Assembly (NCBI RefSeq): GCF_000717595.1
Contig: NZ_JNZO01000006.1
Span: forward strand, 248,001-312,000
Reading direction: 5' to 3'
From: Streptomyces flavochromogenes
GTDB taxonomy: Bacteria > Actinomycetota > Actinomycetes > Streptomycetales > Streptomycetaceae
DNA: 64,000 nt
Under the pieces are notes generated by a model. It was given only the letters and a program-made list of their open reading frames with translations. It ran no database searches and was not told where the DNA came from. Positions 1 to 7,696 of this stretch are shown one piece after another. A program made the translations under genes and the position numbers. Each line of letters opens with the position of its first letter. The stretch's first letter is position 1.

Positions 1-348
1 GAGGATCGCGGTGCCGGTGAGGAACCCGCCCCAGGTGCCGAGGGCCCGGCGGGCGAAGCCGTAACCGCCGCCCGCGGTGGGCAGGATGGCGGAGAGTTCG
101 GCGAGGGCGAAGACCAGACAGGCGTACATCGCGCCCATCAGGACCGTGGCGATGGCGAGTCCGCCGAAGCCGCCCTTGGAGAGGCCGATGTTCCAGCCGG
201 AGAAGTCCCCGGAGACGACGTAGGCGACGCCGAGCCCGGTGAGCAGCAGCCACCCGGCGCTGCCGCGGCGCAGTGCGCGGCGCTCCAGATAGTCGTCCTG
301 CGGTGGGGTGGTGCCTCCGGAGCTCCCGGTGGTTTCTTCGAGCGTCAT
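1..348 (-). CDS. Ethanolamine/amino acid permease (APC family), N-terminal fragment
   Basis: The gene runs off the left edge, so only the first 116 codons are visible, starting at ATG 348. The protein opens with a short Gly/Thr-rich cytoplasmic tail and then a transmembrane stretch followed by the motif GDFSGWNIGLSKGGFGG, which is typical of ethanolamine permeases in the APC superfamily; a second membrane helix (LAIATVLMGAMYACLVFALAELSAILPTA region) follows. It would import ethanolamine or a related amine as a nitrogen source. It lies downstream of, and codirectional with, the FadR-type regulator, and next to a gamma-glutamylethanolamide synthetase, which supports this substrate. A generic amino acid permease cannot be excluded from a fragment. 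Confidence 0.8.
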   Translation of the reverse strand, partial: MTLEETTGSSGGTTPPQDDYLERRALRRGSAGWLLLTGLGVAYVVSGDFSGWNIGLSKGGFGGLAIATVLMGAMYACLVFALAELSAILPTAGGGYGFARRALGTWGGFLTGTAIL

Positions 349-430
349 GGCAGCGTCAGCTCCCCGCAACAGGCCCAATGGATTGGAGCCATACCTTTGC
401 GGTGCTGACGGGAGAGCGCAACCCCCGTGC

Positions 431-446
431 GTTACTTTCGGGTTAC
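431..446 (-). promoter_or_regulatory. Candidate GlnR-type nitrogen regulator box before the permease
   Basis: Read on the minus strand, GTAAC-n6-GTAAC lies 83 bp before the permease start. It resembles the Streptomyces GlnR half-site pair (gTnAc-n6-GaAAc). The match is seen; binding by GlnR is inferred from the nitrogen-assimilation context. Confidence 0.35.
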
Positions 447-465
447 GTACCCGGGGACGCCCGTC

Positions 466-1194
466 TCATGTCAGGAACCCCCGCAGCAGCGCCGCCGTCC
501 CGGAGCAGTGCTCCCGCATCACCTCGCGCGCCGCGTCCGCGTCCCCGTCCAGGACCGCCTCCACCAGGGCGGTGTGCTGGTGCTGGGAGTGCTCCAGGTT
601 GCGCACGAGCAGCGGGATGCAGTCGAGCAGGTCGTTCACGGTCGCCCGGACGGCGGCGTACTGCGCGGTGAGCGACGGCGAGCCGGAGAGCTCGGCCAGG
701 GTGAGGTGGAGCAGGGTGTCCTGACGGCGGTAGTCGGCCAGCGGGGCGTCATGGGTGGCCGCCACGGCCGTCCGCAGCCGCTCGGCGCCCGCCGCGTCGA
801 GACCGTGGGCCGCACAGAGCCCGGCGGCCCCGACCTCCAGGACCTCCCGGAAGCGCAGGGTGTCCTCCATGTCGACGGTGGCGATCCGGCGGCGCAGCTC
901 GTCCTCGTCGGCGGTCTGGACGCGGGGGAGTACGAACGTTCCGCCGTAGCGGCCGCGCCGGCTCTCCACGAGGCCCTGTTCCTGGAGGACCTTGAGGACC
1001 TCGCGCAGGGTCACCCGGCTGATCCCCATCCGGTCGGCCAGCTCCCGCTCGGCGGGCAGCCGCTCCCCGTCGGGCACGAGTCCGAGCCGTACGACCTGGA
1101 GGATCTGCTCCAGGGCCTCCTCGAAGCCGTTGCCCGCCCGGACCGGCCGCAGCACGGGCGTCAGCCGGTCCGCCGATTCACTCGTACTGGCCAC
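466..1194 (-). CDS. GntR-family (FadR subfamily) transcriptional regulator of the ethanolamine module
   Basis: A 242-residue regulator with an N-terminal winged helix-turn-helix (about residues 22-85, including the LPAERELADRMGISRVTLRE recognition region) and a C-terminal all-helical FCD ligand-binding domain (about 100-225) with the D-x3-H and later His residues that coordinate metal in this fold. It is divergent from the glnA4-like gene and upstream of the permease, the position of EpuRI in S. coelicolor, a repressor of polyamine/ethanolamine assimilation. The shared 89-bp divergent region is its probable target and autoregulation site. The family is certain; the ligand is inferred. Confidence 0.88.
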   Translation of the reverse strand: MASTSESADRLTPVLRPVRAGNGFEEALEQILQVVRLGLVPDGERLPAERELADRMGISRVTLREVLKVLQEQGLVESRRGRYGGTFVLPRVQTADEDELRRRIATVDMEDTLRFREVLEVGAAGLCAAHGLDAAGAERLRTAVAATHDAPLADYRRQDTLLHLTLAELSGSPSLTAQYAAVRATVNDLLDCIPLLVRNLEHSQHQHTALVEAVLDGDADAAREVMREHCSGTAALLRGFLT

Positions 1195-1228
1195 GTTGTC
1201 GATTCCCTCTCGTCAGCACTTCCCAAGC

Positions 1229-1277
1229 AATGGTCTTCCGCAATACCTTATGGCTTCCGGCAGGCCGAAGGAGGAGC
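1229..1277 (+). promoter_or_regulatory. Promoter, direct repeats and ribosome binding site of the glnA4-like gene
   Basis: Two near copies of ATGGTCTTCCG occur 20 bp apart (1230-1240 and 1250-1259) and flank a TACCTT -10-like hexamer at 1244-1249. A strong AGGAGGAGC site at 1269-1277 fixes the GTG start at 1284. Two helical turns between repeats suits a dimeric FadR-type repressor, but this is inference. Confidence 0.45.
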
Positions 1278-1283
1278 AATCCC

Positions 1284-2648
1284 GTGGCAGACCGCAAACC
1301 CCCGCTCACCGTCGAGGAGCTCCGTGCCCTCGTCGCGAGCGGCGAGATCGACACCGTCGTCCTGGCCTTCCCCGACATGCAGGGGCGGCTCCAGGGCAAG
1401 CGGTTCGCCGCCCCGTTCTTCCTGGACGAGGTCCTCGGCCACGGCACCGAGGGGTGCAACTATCTCCTGGCCGTCGACACCGAGATGAACACCGTCGACG
1501 GCTTCGAGATGTCCTCCTGGGACCGCGGCTACGGCGACTTCGCGATGCACCCCGACCTCACCACCCTCCGCCGGCTCCCCTGGAACGAGGCCACCGCCAT
1601 GGTGACGGCGGACCTCGCGTGGGGCGACGGCACCCCCGTCGTCGCGGCGCCCCGCCAGATCCTCCGGCGCCAGCTGGAGCGTCTCGCGGAGCACGGCTTC
1701 ACCGCCCACGTCGGCACCGAGCTCGAGTTCATCGTCTTCAAGGACAGCTACGAGCAGGCCTGGGACGCGAACTACCGCGGCCTCACCCCCGCCAACCAGT
1801 ACAACATCGACTACTCCGTCCTCGGCACCGGACGCATCGAACCCCTCCTGCGCCGCATCCGCAACGAGATGACCGGCGCCGGACTCACCGTCGAGTCCGC
1901 CAAGGGCGAGTGCAACCCCGGCCAGCACGAGATCGCCTTCAAGTACGACGAGGCCCTCGTCACCTGCGACGGACACGCCGTCTACAAGACGGGCGCCAAG
2001 GAGATCGCCGCCCAGGAGGGCTACTCGCTCACCTTCATGGCGAAGTACAACGAGCGCGAGGGCAACTCCTGCCACATCCACCTCTCCCTTCAGGATGCCG
2101 AAGGGACGAACGTGATGGCCGGGGACGACGCCCACGGCATGTCCGCGACCATGCGACACTTCCTCGCCGGACAGCTCGCCGCCCTCCGTGACTTCTCCCT
2201 CCTCTACGCCCCCAACATCAACTCCTACAAGCGGTTCCAGCCCGGCTCCTTCGCGCCCACCGCCGTCGCCTGGGGCCACGACAACCGCACGTGCTCGCTC
2301 CGGGTCGTCGGCCACGGCCGCTCCACCCGCTTCGAGAACCGCCTCCCGGGCGGCGACGTCAATCCGTACCTGGCCGTCGCGGGCCTGGTCGCCGCCGGTC
2401 TGTACGGCATCGAGCAGAAGCTCGAACTCCCCGAGCCCTGCACCGGGAACGCCTACACCGCCGAGTACGCGCACGTGCCCACCACCCTGCGCGAGGCCGC
2501 CGAACTCTGGGAGACCAGCGAGATCGCCAAGGCCGCCTTCGGGGACGAGGTGGTCGCCCACTACCGCAACATGGCCCGCGTCGAACTCGACGCCTTCGAC
2601 GCGGCCGTGACGGACTGGGAGCTGCGCCGCTCCTTCGAACGCCACTGA
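1284..2648 (+). CDS. glnA4: Glutamine synthetase-like gamma-glutamylethanolamide synthetase
   Basis: A 454-residue member of the type I glutamine synthetase fold, close to the GlnA4 group that ATP-dependently joins glutamate to ethanolamine. The N-terminal beta-grasp begins after MADRKPPLTVEELRAL and contains DMQGRLQGKRF; the catalytic barrel shows the GTELEF metal site, the ECNPGQHEI motif and the SCHIHLSL segment. The GTG at 1284 is chosen over the in-frame ATG at 1230 because it sits behind AGGAGG and begins with the conserved N-terminus. It heads a three-gene operon with an aldehyde dehydrogenase and an SDR that could oxidise the glutamyl-amide product. A gamma-glutamylpolyamine synthetase activity is the main alternative. 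Confidence 0.85.
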   Translation: MADRKPPLTVEELRALVASGEIDTVVLAFPDMQGRLQGKRFAAPFFLDEVLGHGTEGCNYLLAVDTEMNTVDGFEMSSWDRGYGDFAMHPDLTTLRRLPWNEATAMVTADLAWGDGTPVVAAPRQILRRQLERLAEHGFTAHVGTELEFIVFKDSYEQAWDANYRGLTPANQYNIDYSVLGTGRIEPLLRRIRNEMTGAGLTVESAKGECNPGQHEIAFKYDEALVTCDGHAVYKTGAKEIAAQEGYSLTFMAKYNEREGNSCHIHLSLQDAEGTNVMAGDDAHGMSATMRHFLAGQLAALRDFSLLYAPNINSYKRFQPGSFAPTAVAWGHDNRTCSLRVVGHGRSTRFENRLPGGDVNPYLAVAGLVAAGLYGIEQKLELPEPCTGNAYTAEYAHVPTTLREAAELWETSEIAKAAFGDEVVAHYRNMARVELDAFDAAVTDWELRRSFERH

Positions 2649-2688
2649 CGCGAACGCCGTCGACACGAACACCGCCGAGAGGAACGAG

Positions 2689-4044
2689 TTGCTCCAGGTA
2701 CTGAACCCGGCGACCGAGGAGACGGTCGCCACCGTCCCCGCAGCCACCCCGGCCGACGTGGACGCCGCCGTCGCACGGGCCGCCGCCGCCCAGCGCGGCT
2801 GGGCCGCCGCCGCGCCCGCCGACCGCGCCCGGCTGCTGCGCCGCTTCGCCGCCGTCGTCGACGACCACGTCGAGGAACTGGCACGCCTCGAAGTCACCGA
2901 GGCGGGCCACACCATCGGCAACGCCCGCTGGGAGGCCGGCAACGTCCGCGACCTCCTCGACTTCTCCGCCGGGGGAGTGGAGCGCCTCAACGGGCGCCAG
3001 ATCCCGGTGGCCGGCGGCCTGGACATCACGATCCTCGAACCGCTCGGGGTCGTCGGCGTCATCGCCCCCTGGAACTTCCCCATGCCGATCGCCGCCTGGG
3101 CGACCGCGCCCGCCCTCGCCGCCGGCAACGCCGTCCTCCTCAAGCCCGCCGAGACCACCCCCCTCACCGCGCTCCGGCTCGCCGAACTCGCCCTGGAGGC
3201 GGGCCTGCCCGAAGGCCTCTTCCAGGTCCTCCCCGGCACCGGCCCGGTCGCGGGCGACGCCCTCGTCGGACACCCCGGCGTCGCCAAGATCGTCTTCACG
3301 GGTTCCACCAGGGTCGGCAAGTCGATCATGGCGAAGTGTGCCGGCCAGGTGAAGCGGGTCACCCTCGAACTCGGCGGCAAGAGCCCCAACATCGTGTTCG
3401 CCGACGCGGACCTCGAAGCCGCCGCCGCGGCCGCGCCCATGTCCTTCCTCGACAACAGCGGCCAGGACTGCTGCGCCCGAACGCGCATCCTCGTCCAGCG
3501 GAGCGCGTACGACCGCTTCATGGAGCTGCTCACCCCCGCGATCGAGGAGATCGTCGTCGGCGACCCCGCCGACGAGCGCACCCAGATGGGTCCGCTCATC
3601 TCCCGCGCCCAGCTCGACCGCGTCCGCTCCTACGTGCCGGACGACCTCCCCGGAATCCGCGGCAAGGCTCCCGAGGGCCCCGGCTTCTGGTTCCCGCCGA
3701 CCGTCCTCACCGGCGTCTCCGAGGACGCCCCCTGCGCCGTCGAGGAGGTCTTCGGGCCCGTCGCCGTCGTCCTCCCCTTCGAGGACGAGGCCGACGCGAT
3801 CCGCCTCGCCAACGCCACCGAGTACGGCCTGTCCGGCTCGATCTGGACCCGGGACGTCGGCCGCGCGCTGCGCGCCTCGCGCGCCGTCCGGGCCGGCAAC
3901 CTCTCCGTCAACTCCCACTCCAGCGTCCGCTACTGGACTCCGTTCGGCGGCTACCAGCAGTCCGGCCTCGGCCGCGAACTCGGCCCCGACGCACTGACCG
4001 CCTTCACCGAAACCAAGAACGTCTTCATCAGCACGGAGGCCTGA
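2689..4044 (+). CDS. NAD(P)-dependent aldehyde dehydrogenase
   Basis: A 451-residue aldehyde dehydrogenase superfamily member. The Rossmann segment includes PWNFPMPIA and the GSTRVGK loop; the general base Glu227 lies in LELGGKSPN and the catalytic Cys261 in GQDCCAR. A TTG start at 2689 is used behind GAGAGGAACG and gives the usual LQVLNPATEE beginning, although the protein is slightly shorter than the 475-500 residues usual for the family. It starts 40 bp after glnA4. By context it would oxidise the aldehyde derived from gamma-glutamylethanolamide towards gamma-glutamylglycine; the precise substrate is inferred. Confidence 0.88.
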   Translation: MLQVLNPATEETVATVPAATPADVDAAVARAAAAQRGWAAAAPADRARLLRRFAAVVDDHVEELARLEVTEAGHTIGNARWEAGNVRDLLDFSAGGVERLNGRQIPVAGGLDITILEPLGVVGVIAPWNFPMPIAAWATAPALAAGNAVLLKPAETTPLTALRLAELALEAGLPEGLFQVLPGTGPVAGDALVGHPGVAKIVFTGSTRVGKSIMAKCAGQVKRVTLELGGKSPNIVFADADLEAAAAAAPMSFLDNSGQDCCARTRILVQRSAYDRFMELLTPAIEEIVVGDPADERTQMGPLISRAQLDRVRSYVPDDLPGIRGKAPEGPGFWFPPTVLTGVSEDAPCAVEEVFGPVAVVLPFEDEADAIRLANATEYGLSGSIWTRDVGRALRASRAVRAGNLSVNSHSSVRYWTPFGGYQQSGLGRELGPDALTAFTETKNVFISTEA

Positions 4045-4050
4045 GCAGAC

Positions 4051-4851
4051 ATGACCAGCACCAGCACCAGCACCGAAGAGATCGTCTGCCGCCGGCTCGT
4101 CGGCCGCACCGCCGTCATCACCGGAGCCGGCAGCGGGATCGGCCTCGCCACCGCCCGCCGCCTCGCCTCCGAGGGCGCCAACGTCGTCTGCGGCGACATC
4201 GACGAGACCGCCGGCAAGGCCGCCGCCGAGGAGGTCGGCGGAACCTTCGTCAAGGTCGACGTCACCGACCCCGAGCAGGTCGAGGCGCTGTTCAAGACCG
4301 CCTTCGACACCTACGGCTCCGTCGACATCGCCTTCAACAACGCCGGCATCTCGCCGCCCGACGACGACTCCATCCTGGAGACCGGTCTCGAGGCCTGGAA
4401 GCGCGTCCAGGACGTCAACCTCACCTCGGTCTACCTGTGCTGCAAGGCCGCCCTGCCGTACATGCGCCGCCAGGGCAAGGGCTCCATCATCAACACCGCC
4501 TCCTTCGTCGCGATCATGGGCGCGGCCACCAGCCAGATCTCGTACACCGCCTCCAAGGGCGGCGTGCTCGCGATGTCCCGCGAGCTGGGCGTGCAGTTCG
4601 CCCGCGAGGGCATCCGCGTCAACGCCCTGTGCCCCGGACCGGTGAACACCCCACTCCTCCAGGAGCTGTTCGCCAAGGACCCCGAGCGGGCCGCGCGCCG
4701 CCTGGTCCACATCCCGGTCGGCCGCTTCGCCGAGGCCGAGGAGATCGCGGCGGCGGTCGCCTTCCTCGCGAGCGACGACTCGTCCTTCGTCAACGCCAGC
4801 GACTTCCTGGTCGACGGAGGCATCGCGGGCGCGTACGTGACGCCCCTCTAG
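4051..4851 (+). CDS. Short-chain dehydrogenase/reductase (3-oxoacyl-ACP reductase-like)
   Basis: A 266-residue classical SDR. The cofactor motif TGAGSGIG follows the first beta strand, NNAG comes after strand four, and the catalytic Ser151-Tyr165-x3-Lys169 set is complete (SYTASKGG). The C-terminus GAYVTPL is typical of homologues in this operon. It begins 6 bp after the aldehyde dehydrogenase stop. It could oxidise the terminal alcohol of gamma-glutamylethanolamide, giving the aldehyde used by the preceding enzyme; this substrate assignment rests on operon logic only. A dyad terminator follows the stop. Confidence 0.88.
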   Translation: MTSTSTSTEEIVCRRLVGRTAVITGAGSGIGLATARRLASEGANVVCGDIDETAGKAAAEEVGGTFVKVDVTDPEQVEALFKTAFDTYGSVDIAFNNAGISPPDDDSILETGLEAWKRVQDVNLTSVYLCCKAALPYMRRQGKGSIINTASFVAIMGAATSQISYTASKGGVLAMSRELGVQFAREGIRVNALCPGPVNTPLLQELFAKDPERAARRLVHIPVGRFAEAEEIAAAVAFLASDDSSFVNASDFLVDGGIAGAYVTPL

Positions 4852-4890
4852 ACCGCCGCCACACCCCCCACACCCCCCACATCCCCACCC

Positions 4891-4922
4891 GGCAGCCGGG
4901 CGTCGCAAGGCGCCCGGCTGCT
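4891..4922 (+). terminator. Terminator after the glnA4-aldehyde dehydrogenase-SDR operon
   Basis: A perfect 10-bp inverted repeat (CAGCCGGGCG / CGCCCGGCTG, 4893-4902 and 4911-4920), extendable by flanking pairs, encloses an 8-nt loop and is followed by a short T pair. There is no long U-tract, as usual in Streptomyces. Confidence 0.7.
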
Positions 4923-4933
4923 TGGTGTCCGGG

Positions 4934-5009
4934 AGCCCGGACAGCCCGGACAGCCCGGACAGCCCGAGCAGCCCCGACGGCCAGACAGTCCCGACAGTCC
5001 CGACAGGAG
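4934..5009 (+). repeat. 9-bp tandem repeats merging into a ribosome binding site
   Basis: Three exact copies of AGCCCGGAC (4934-4960), two diverged copies (4961-4978) and, after an 8-nt break, two copies of AGTCCCGAC (4987-5004) run directly into the AGGAG site at 5005-5009 of the next gene. All units keep the same phase except for the single break. Confidence 0.85.
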
Positions 5010-5016
5010 CGTGATC

Positions 5017-6276
5017 ATGAACCACCGACTCCGCACGTCCGCGGCCACCGCGGCCCTCGCCCTCGCCGCGACCACCCTCGTCTCCGGCGCCCGGACCGCC
5101 GAGGCAGCGCCGAGCGCGTGCCCGACCCTGCGGATCTCCGACGGCTGGTACGGAGAGAACAAGGCGCGCATCGACCGACTGATCGCGGACCACTGCCAGG
5201 ACAAGGGAGCCAAGGGAGGGAAGCCCGTCGCGGTCTTCGACTGGGACAACACCGTCATCAAGAACGACGTCGGCGACGCCACCTTCCACTGGCTGCTCCG
5301 CAACGACCGTGTGCGCCCGCCCCGGCAGGGTGACTGGTCCACCACCAGCCGCCATCTCACCCCGGAGGCGGCCACCGCCCTCGGCGAGGCCTGTCCCACC
5401 GGAGTACGCGTCCTGCCCACGGCCACCGACACCCGCTGCGCCGACGAGCTCCTCTCCGTCTACGCCTCGGGCGCCACCACGACCGGGAAGACCGCCTTCG
5501 AAGGCCACGACCGCCGTCGGATGGAGCCCCAGTACGCCTGGCTCGCCCAGCTCCTGCACGGCTGGACCACCCGCCAGGTCGAGTCGTTCGCCGCCGCCGC
5601 CCGCGCCGAGAACCTCGCCGCCCCGCAGGGCGCCACCCAGCTCGTCGGCACCACCCGGGTCACCGGCTGGGTCCGCTACTACCCGCAGCAGCGCGACCTG
5701 GTCCGCACCCTGCGGGACGCCGGCTTCGACGTCTGGATCGTCTCCGCCTCGCCCGAACCCGTCGTCGACGTCTGGGCGAAGGGCGTCGGCGTCGCACCTT
5801 CCCACGCCATCGGCATCCGCAACACCACCGACCGCGGCCGGCTCACCGCGCACCTCAAGGGCTGCGGGTCGGTACGGGACGGCGAAGACACGATGATCAC
5901 CTACATCGACGGCAAGCGCTGCTGGATCAACCAGGAGATCTTCGGAGTCCGGGGCCCCGCCGCCGAGCGTGTGCAGCCCGCCTCCCGGCGCCAGGTGTTC
6001 GCCGCGGGCGACTCCGACACGGACGTCTCGTTCCTGCGGGACGCCACCGGCCTGCGGCTGGTCCTCAACCGCAACAAGAACGAACTCATGTGCCGGGCGT
6101 ACGAGAACGGCGACGGCCGCTGGATCGTCAACCCCATGTTCATCGAGCCGAAGCAGCGGAAGGCCACCCCGTACCCCTGCGCGAGCACCGGCTACACGGC
6201 GGGCGACGGCACGGCGGAGCCGGTCCGGCGGTCCGACGGAAGCATGATCCCGGACCAGCCGGACAAGGTCTTCTGA
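5017..6276 (+). CDS. Secreted HAD-superfamily phosphatase, phosphorylcholine/phosphoethanolamine phosphatase-like
   Basis: A 419-residue exported protein with a Sec signal peptide (about residues 1-30, ending TAEAAP). The HAD nucleophile motif is DWDNT with Asp75/Asp77, and the C-terminal acidic motif is GDSDTD at 331-336; the long cap between them carries several Cys. The layout resembles Pseudomonas PchP, which removes phosphate from phosphorylcholine and phosphoethanolamine. ATG 5017 is preferred over GTG 5011 because AGGAG at 5005-5009 lies 7 nt before it. Beside ethanolamine genes, it may release ethanolamine from extracellular phosphoesters; that role is inferred. Confidence 0.8.
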   Translation: MNHRLRTSAATAALALAATTLVSGARTAEAAPSACPTLRISDGWYGENKARIDRLIADHCQDKGAKGGKPVAVFDWDNTVIKNDVGDATFHWLLRNDRVRPPRQGDWSTTSRHLTPEAATALGEACPTGVRVLPTATDTRCADELLSVYASGATTTGKTAFEGHDRRRMEPQYAWLAQLLHGWTTRQVESFAAAARAENLAAPQGATQLVGTTRVTGWVRYYPQQRDLVRTLRDAGFDVWIVSASPEPVVDVWAKGVGVAPSHAIGIRNTTDRGRLTAHLKGCGSVRDGEDTMITYIDGKRCWINQEIFGVRGPAAERVQPASRRQVFAAGDSDTDVSFLRDATGLRLVLNRNKNELMCRAYENGDGRWIVNPMFIEPKQRKATPYPCASTGYTAGDGTAEPVRRSDGSMIPDQPDKVF

Positions 6277-6311
6277 AGGCCCCCGGAGGGCCGAAGGGCC
6301 CAGAGCGAGGA

Positions 6312-6379
6312 GGCTTCGGAGGAAAGGCTTCGGAGGAAAGGCTTCGGAGGAAAGGCTTCGGAGGAAAGGCGTCAGAGGG
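6312..6379. repeat. 14-bp tandem repeat between convergent genes
   Basis: Four copies of GGCTTCGGAGGAAA (6312-6367) and a decayed fifth copy fill the space between the phosphatase stop and the stop of the opposite-strand gene. No coding role is apparent; the repeat is purine-rich on the plus strand. Confidence 0.85.
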
Positions 6380-6384
6380 AAGGC

Positions 6385-7587
6385 CTAGAGGAAGGTCCGG
6401 CCCTCGCCCCGGTACGTGGGCACGGCGGCGGTGATCCGATCCCCCTCGATCAGCTGCAGACTCGCGAACCGCTCACACAGCTCGCCCGCCTTCGCATGCC
6501 GGAACCACACCTTGTCGCCGATCCGCAGATCGTCGGCGGGCGAGCCGATCAGCGGGGTCTGCACCTCGCCCGGACCCTCCTGGGGGTCGTACGCGAGCCC
6601 CTCGGGCAGATACGGCACGGGCAGCCGGTCGGGCCCCGCAGCCCCGGACGCCGGATAGCCGCCGCCGAGCACGGTCACCACCCCGACCCCCGGCCGGCGG
6701 ACGACGGGCTGCGCGAAGAGAGCCGCGGGCCGGCCGCTGAACGAGGTGTAGTTGTCGAAGAGCCGCGGCACGAAGAGCCCCGAACCCGCGGCGATCTCCG
6801 TCACCGCGTCCTCGGCGGCCGTGTGCTGGACGCTGCCGGTGCCGCCGCCGTTCACGAACTCCAGGTCCGGCGCCACGGCCCGTACGGCACGCACCACGGC
6901 CGCCCTGCGCTCGGCCAGCTCCCGGCGGGCCGCCGCCTGCATGAGCCGGATCACCCGCGACCGCAGCGGCCGGCCCGCGAGGGAGTCCCCGACACCCGCG
7001 ACATGCCCCTCGTACGCCATGATCCCGACCAGCCGGAACCCGGGGCGCCGCACCACCGATCGGGCCAGCTCCGCGAGTTGCGCGGGCTCGCGCAGCGGGG
7101 AGCGACGGGCGCCGACTCGGATCCGGCCGCCGAGGAGGCTGAGCGCCGTGTCCAGCTCCAGACAGACCCGGACCTCCTCCGTCCCGCCCGCGCGGGAAGC
7201 GTCGATCAGATCCAGCTGCGCCACGTCGTCGACCATCACCGTCACCGCGGCGGCCAGCTTCGGATCACGCGCCAGCTCACCGAACCCGGTGCGGTCCGCC
7301 GACGGATAGGCGAGGAGGACGTCATCGAACCCGGCACGGGCCAGCCACAGCGACTCGTCGAGCGTGAACGACATGATCCCGGCGAAGCCCTCCCGCGCCA
7401 GCACCCGCTCCAGGAGCGCCCGGCACCGCACGGACTTGCTCGCGACCCGGACGGGCTTGCCGCCGGCCCGGCGCACGAGGTCGTCCGCGTTGGCGTCGAA
7501 GGCCTCCAGATCGACGATCGCCACGGGCGCGTCGAGATGAGCGGTGGCCCGGTCGTATCGGGCCCGGTCGGCGGCACGGGGAGTCAT
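6385..7587 (-). CDS. PLP-dependent alanine racemase-fold enzyme (D-threonine aldolase / amino acid deaminase-like)
   Basis: A 400-residue protein with the alanine-racemase N-terminal TIM barrel and a C-terminal beta domain of the D-serine dehydratase/D-threonine aldolase type (KVWFRHAKAGELCERF region). The likely Schiff-base lysine is Lys51 in VRVASKSVRC. The phosphate-binding loop is NGGGTGS, and the C-terminal His in the RHAKAGE segment matches a metal-ligand region in D-threonine aldolases. The ATG at 7587 is chosen; longer readings would extend through the oppositely directed gene. It stands alone, divergent from the membrane protein-mycosin pair. Substrate and reaction are unknown. Confidence 0.8.
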   Translation of the reverse strand: MTPRAADRARYDRATAHLDAPVAIVDLEAFDANADDLVRRAGGKPVRVASKSVRCRALLERVLAREGFAGIMSFTLDESLWLARAGFDDVLLAYPSADRTGFGELARDPKLAAAVTVMVDDVAQLDLIDASRAGGTEEVRVCLELDTALSLLGGRIRVGARRSPLREPAQLAELARSVVRRPGFRLVGIMAYEGHVAGVGDSLAGRPLRSRVIRLMQAAARRELAERRAAVVRAVRAVAPDLEFVNGGGTGSVQHTAAEDAVTEIAAGSGLFVPRLFDNYTSFSGRPAALFAQPVVRRPGVGVVTVLGGGYPASGAAGPDRLPVPYLPEGLAYDPQEGPGEVQTPLIGSPADDLRIGDKVWFRHAKAGELCERFASLQLIEGDRITAAVPTYRGEGRTFL

Positions 7588-7623
7588 GGCCCGAGCTTGC
7601 CAGACAGGTTTACGGGTGGGTAG

Positions 7624-7662
7624 CCCCTGGGTTCCCGTACCAGGGGGAACAGCCCGTAGAGT
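7624..7662 (+). promoter_or_regulatory. Dyad and -10 element before the membrane protein-mycosin operon
   Basis: CCCCTGG (7624-7630) and CCAGGGG (7640-7646) form a 7-bp inverted repeat just upstream of a TAGAGT -10 hexamer at 7657-7662. The dyad overlaps the expected -35, suggesting an operator. The regulator is unknown. Confidence 0.4.
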
Positions 7663-7696
7663 GACGGGCATTGTCGACACGAGCGGGGGGACGGGG

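Noticed and set aside
1248..3599. 783-codon open frame on the minus strand opposite glnA4 and the aldehyde dehydrogenase
   Set aside because: It is the antisense of two well-recognised enzymes; long antisense frames are expected in high-GC DNA and the translation is low complexity.
2359..5853. 1164-codon open frame on the minus strand
   Set aside because: Antisense to three confident genes, Gly/Asp/Ala-rich, no domain.
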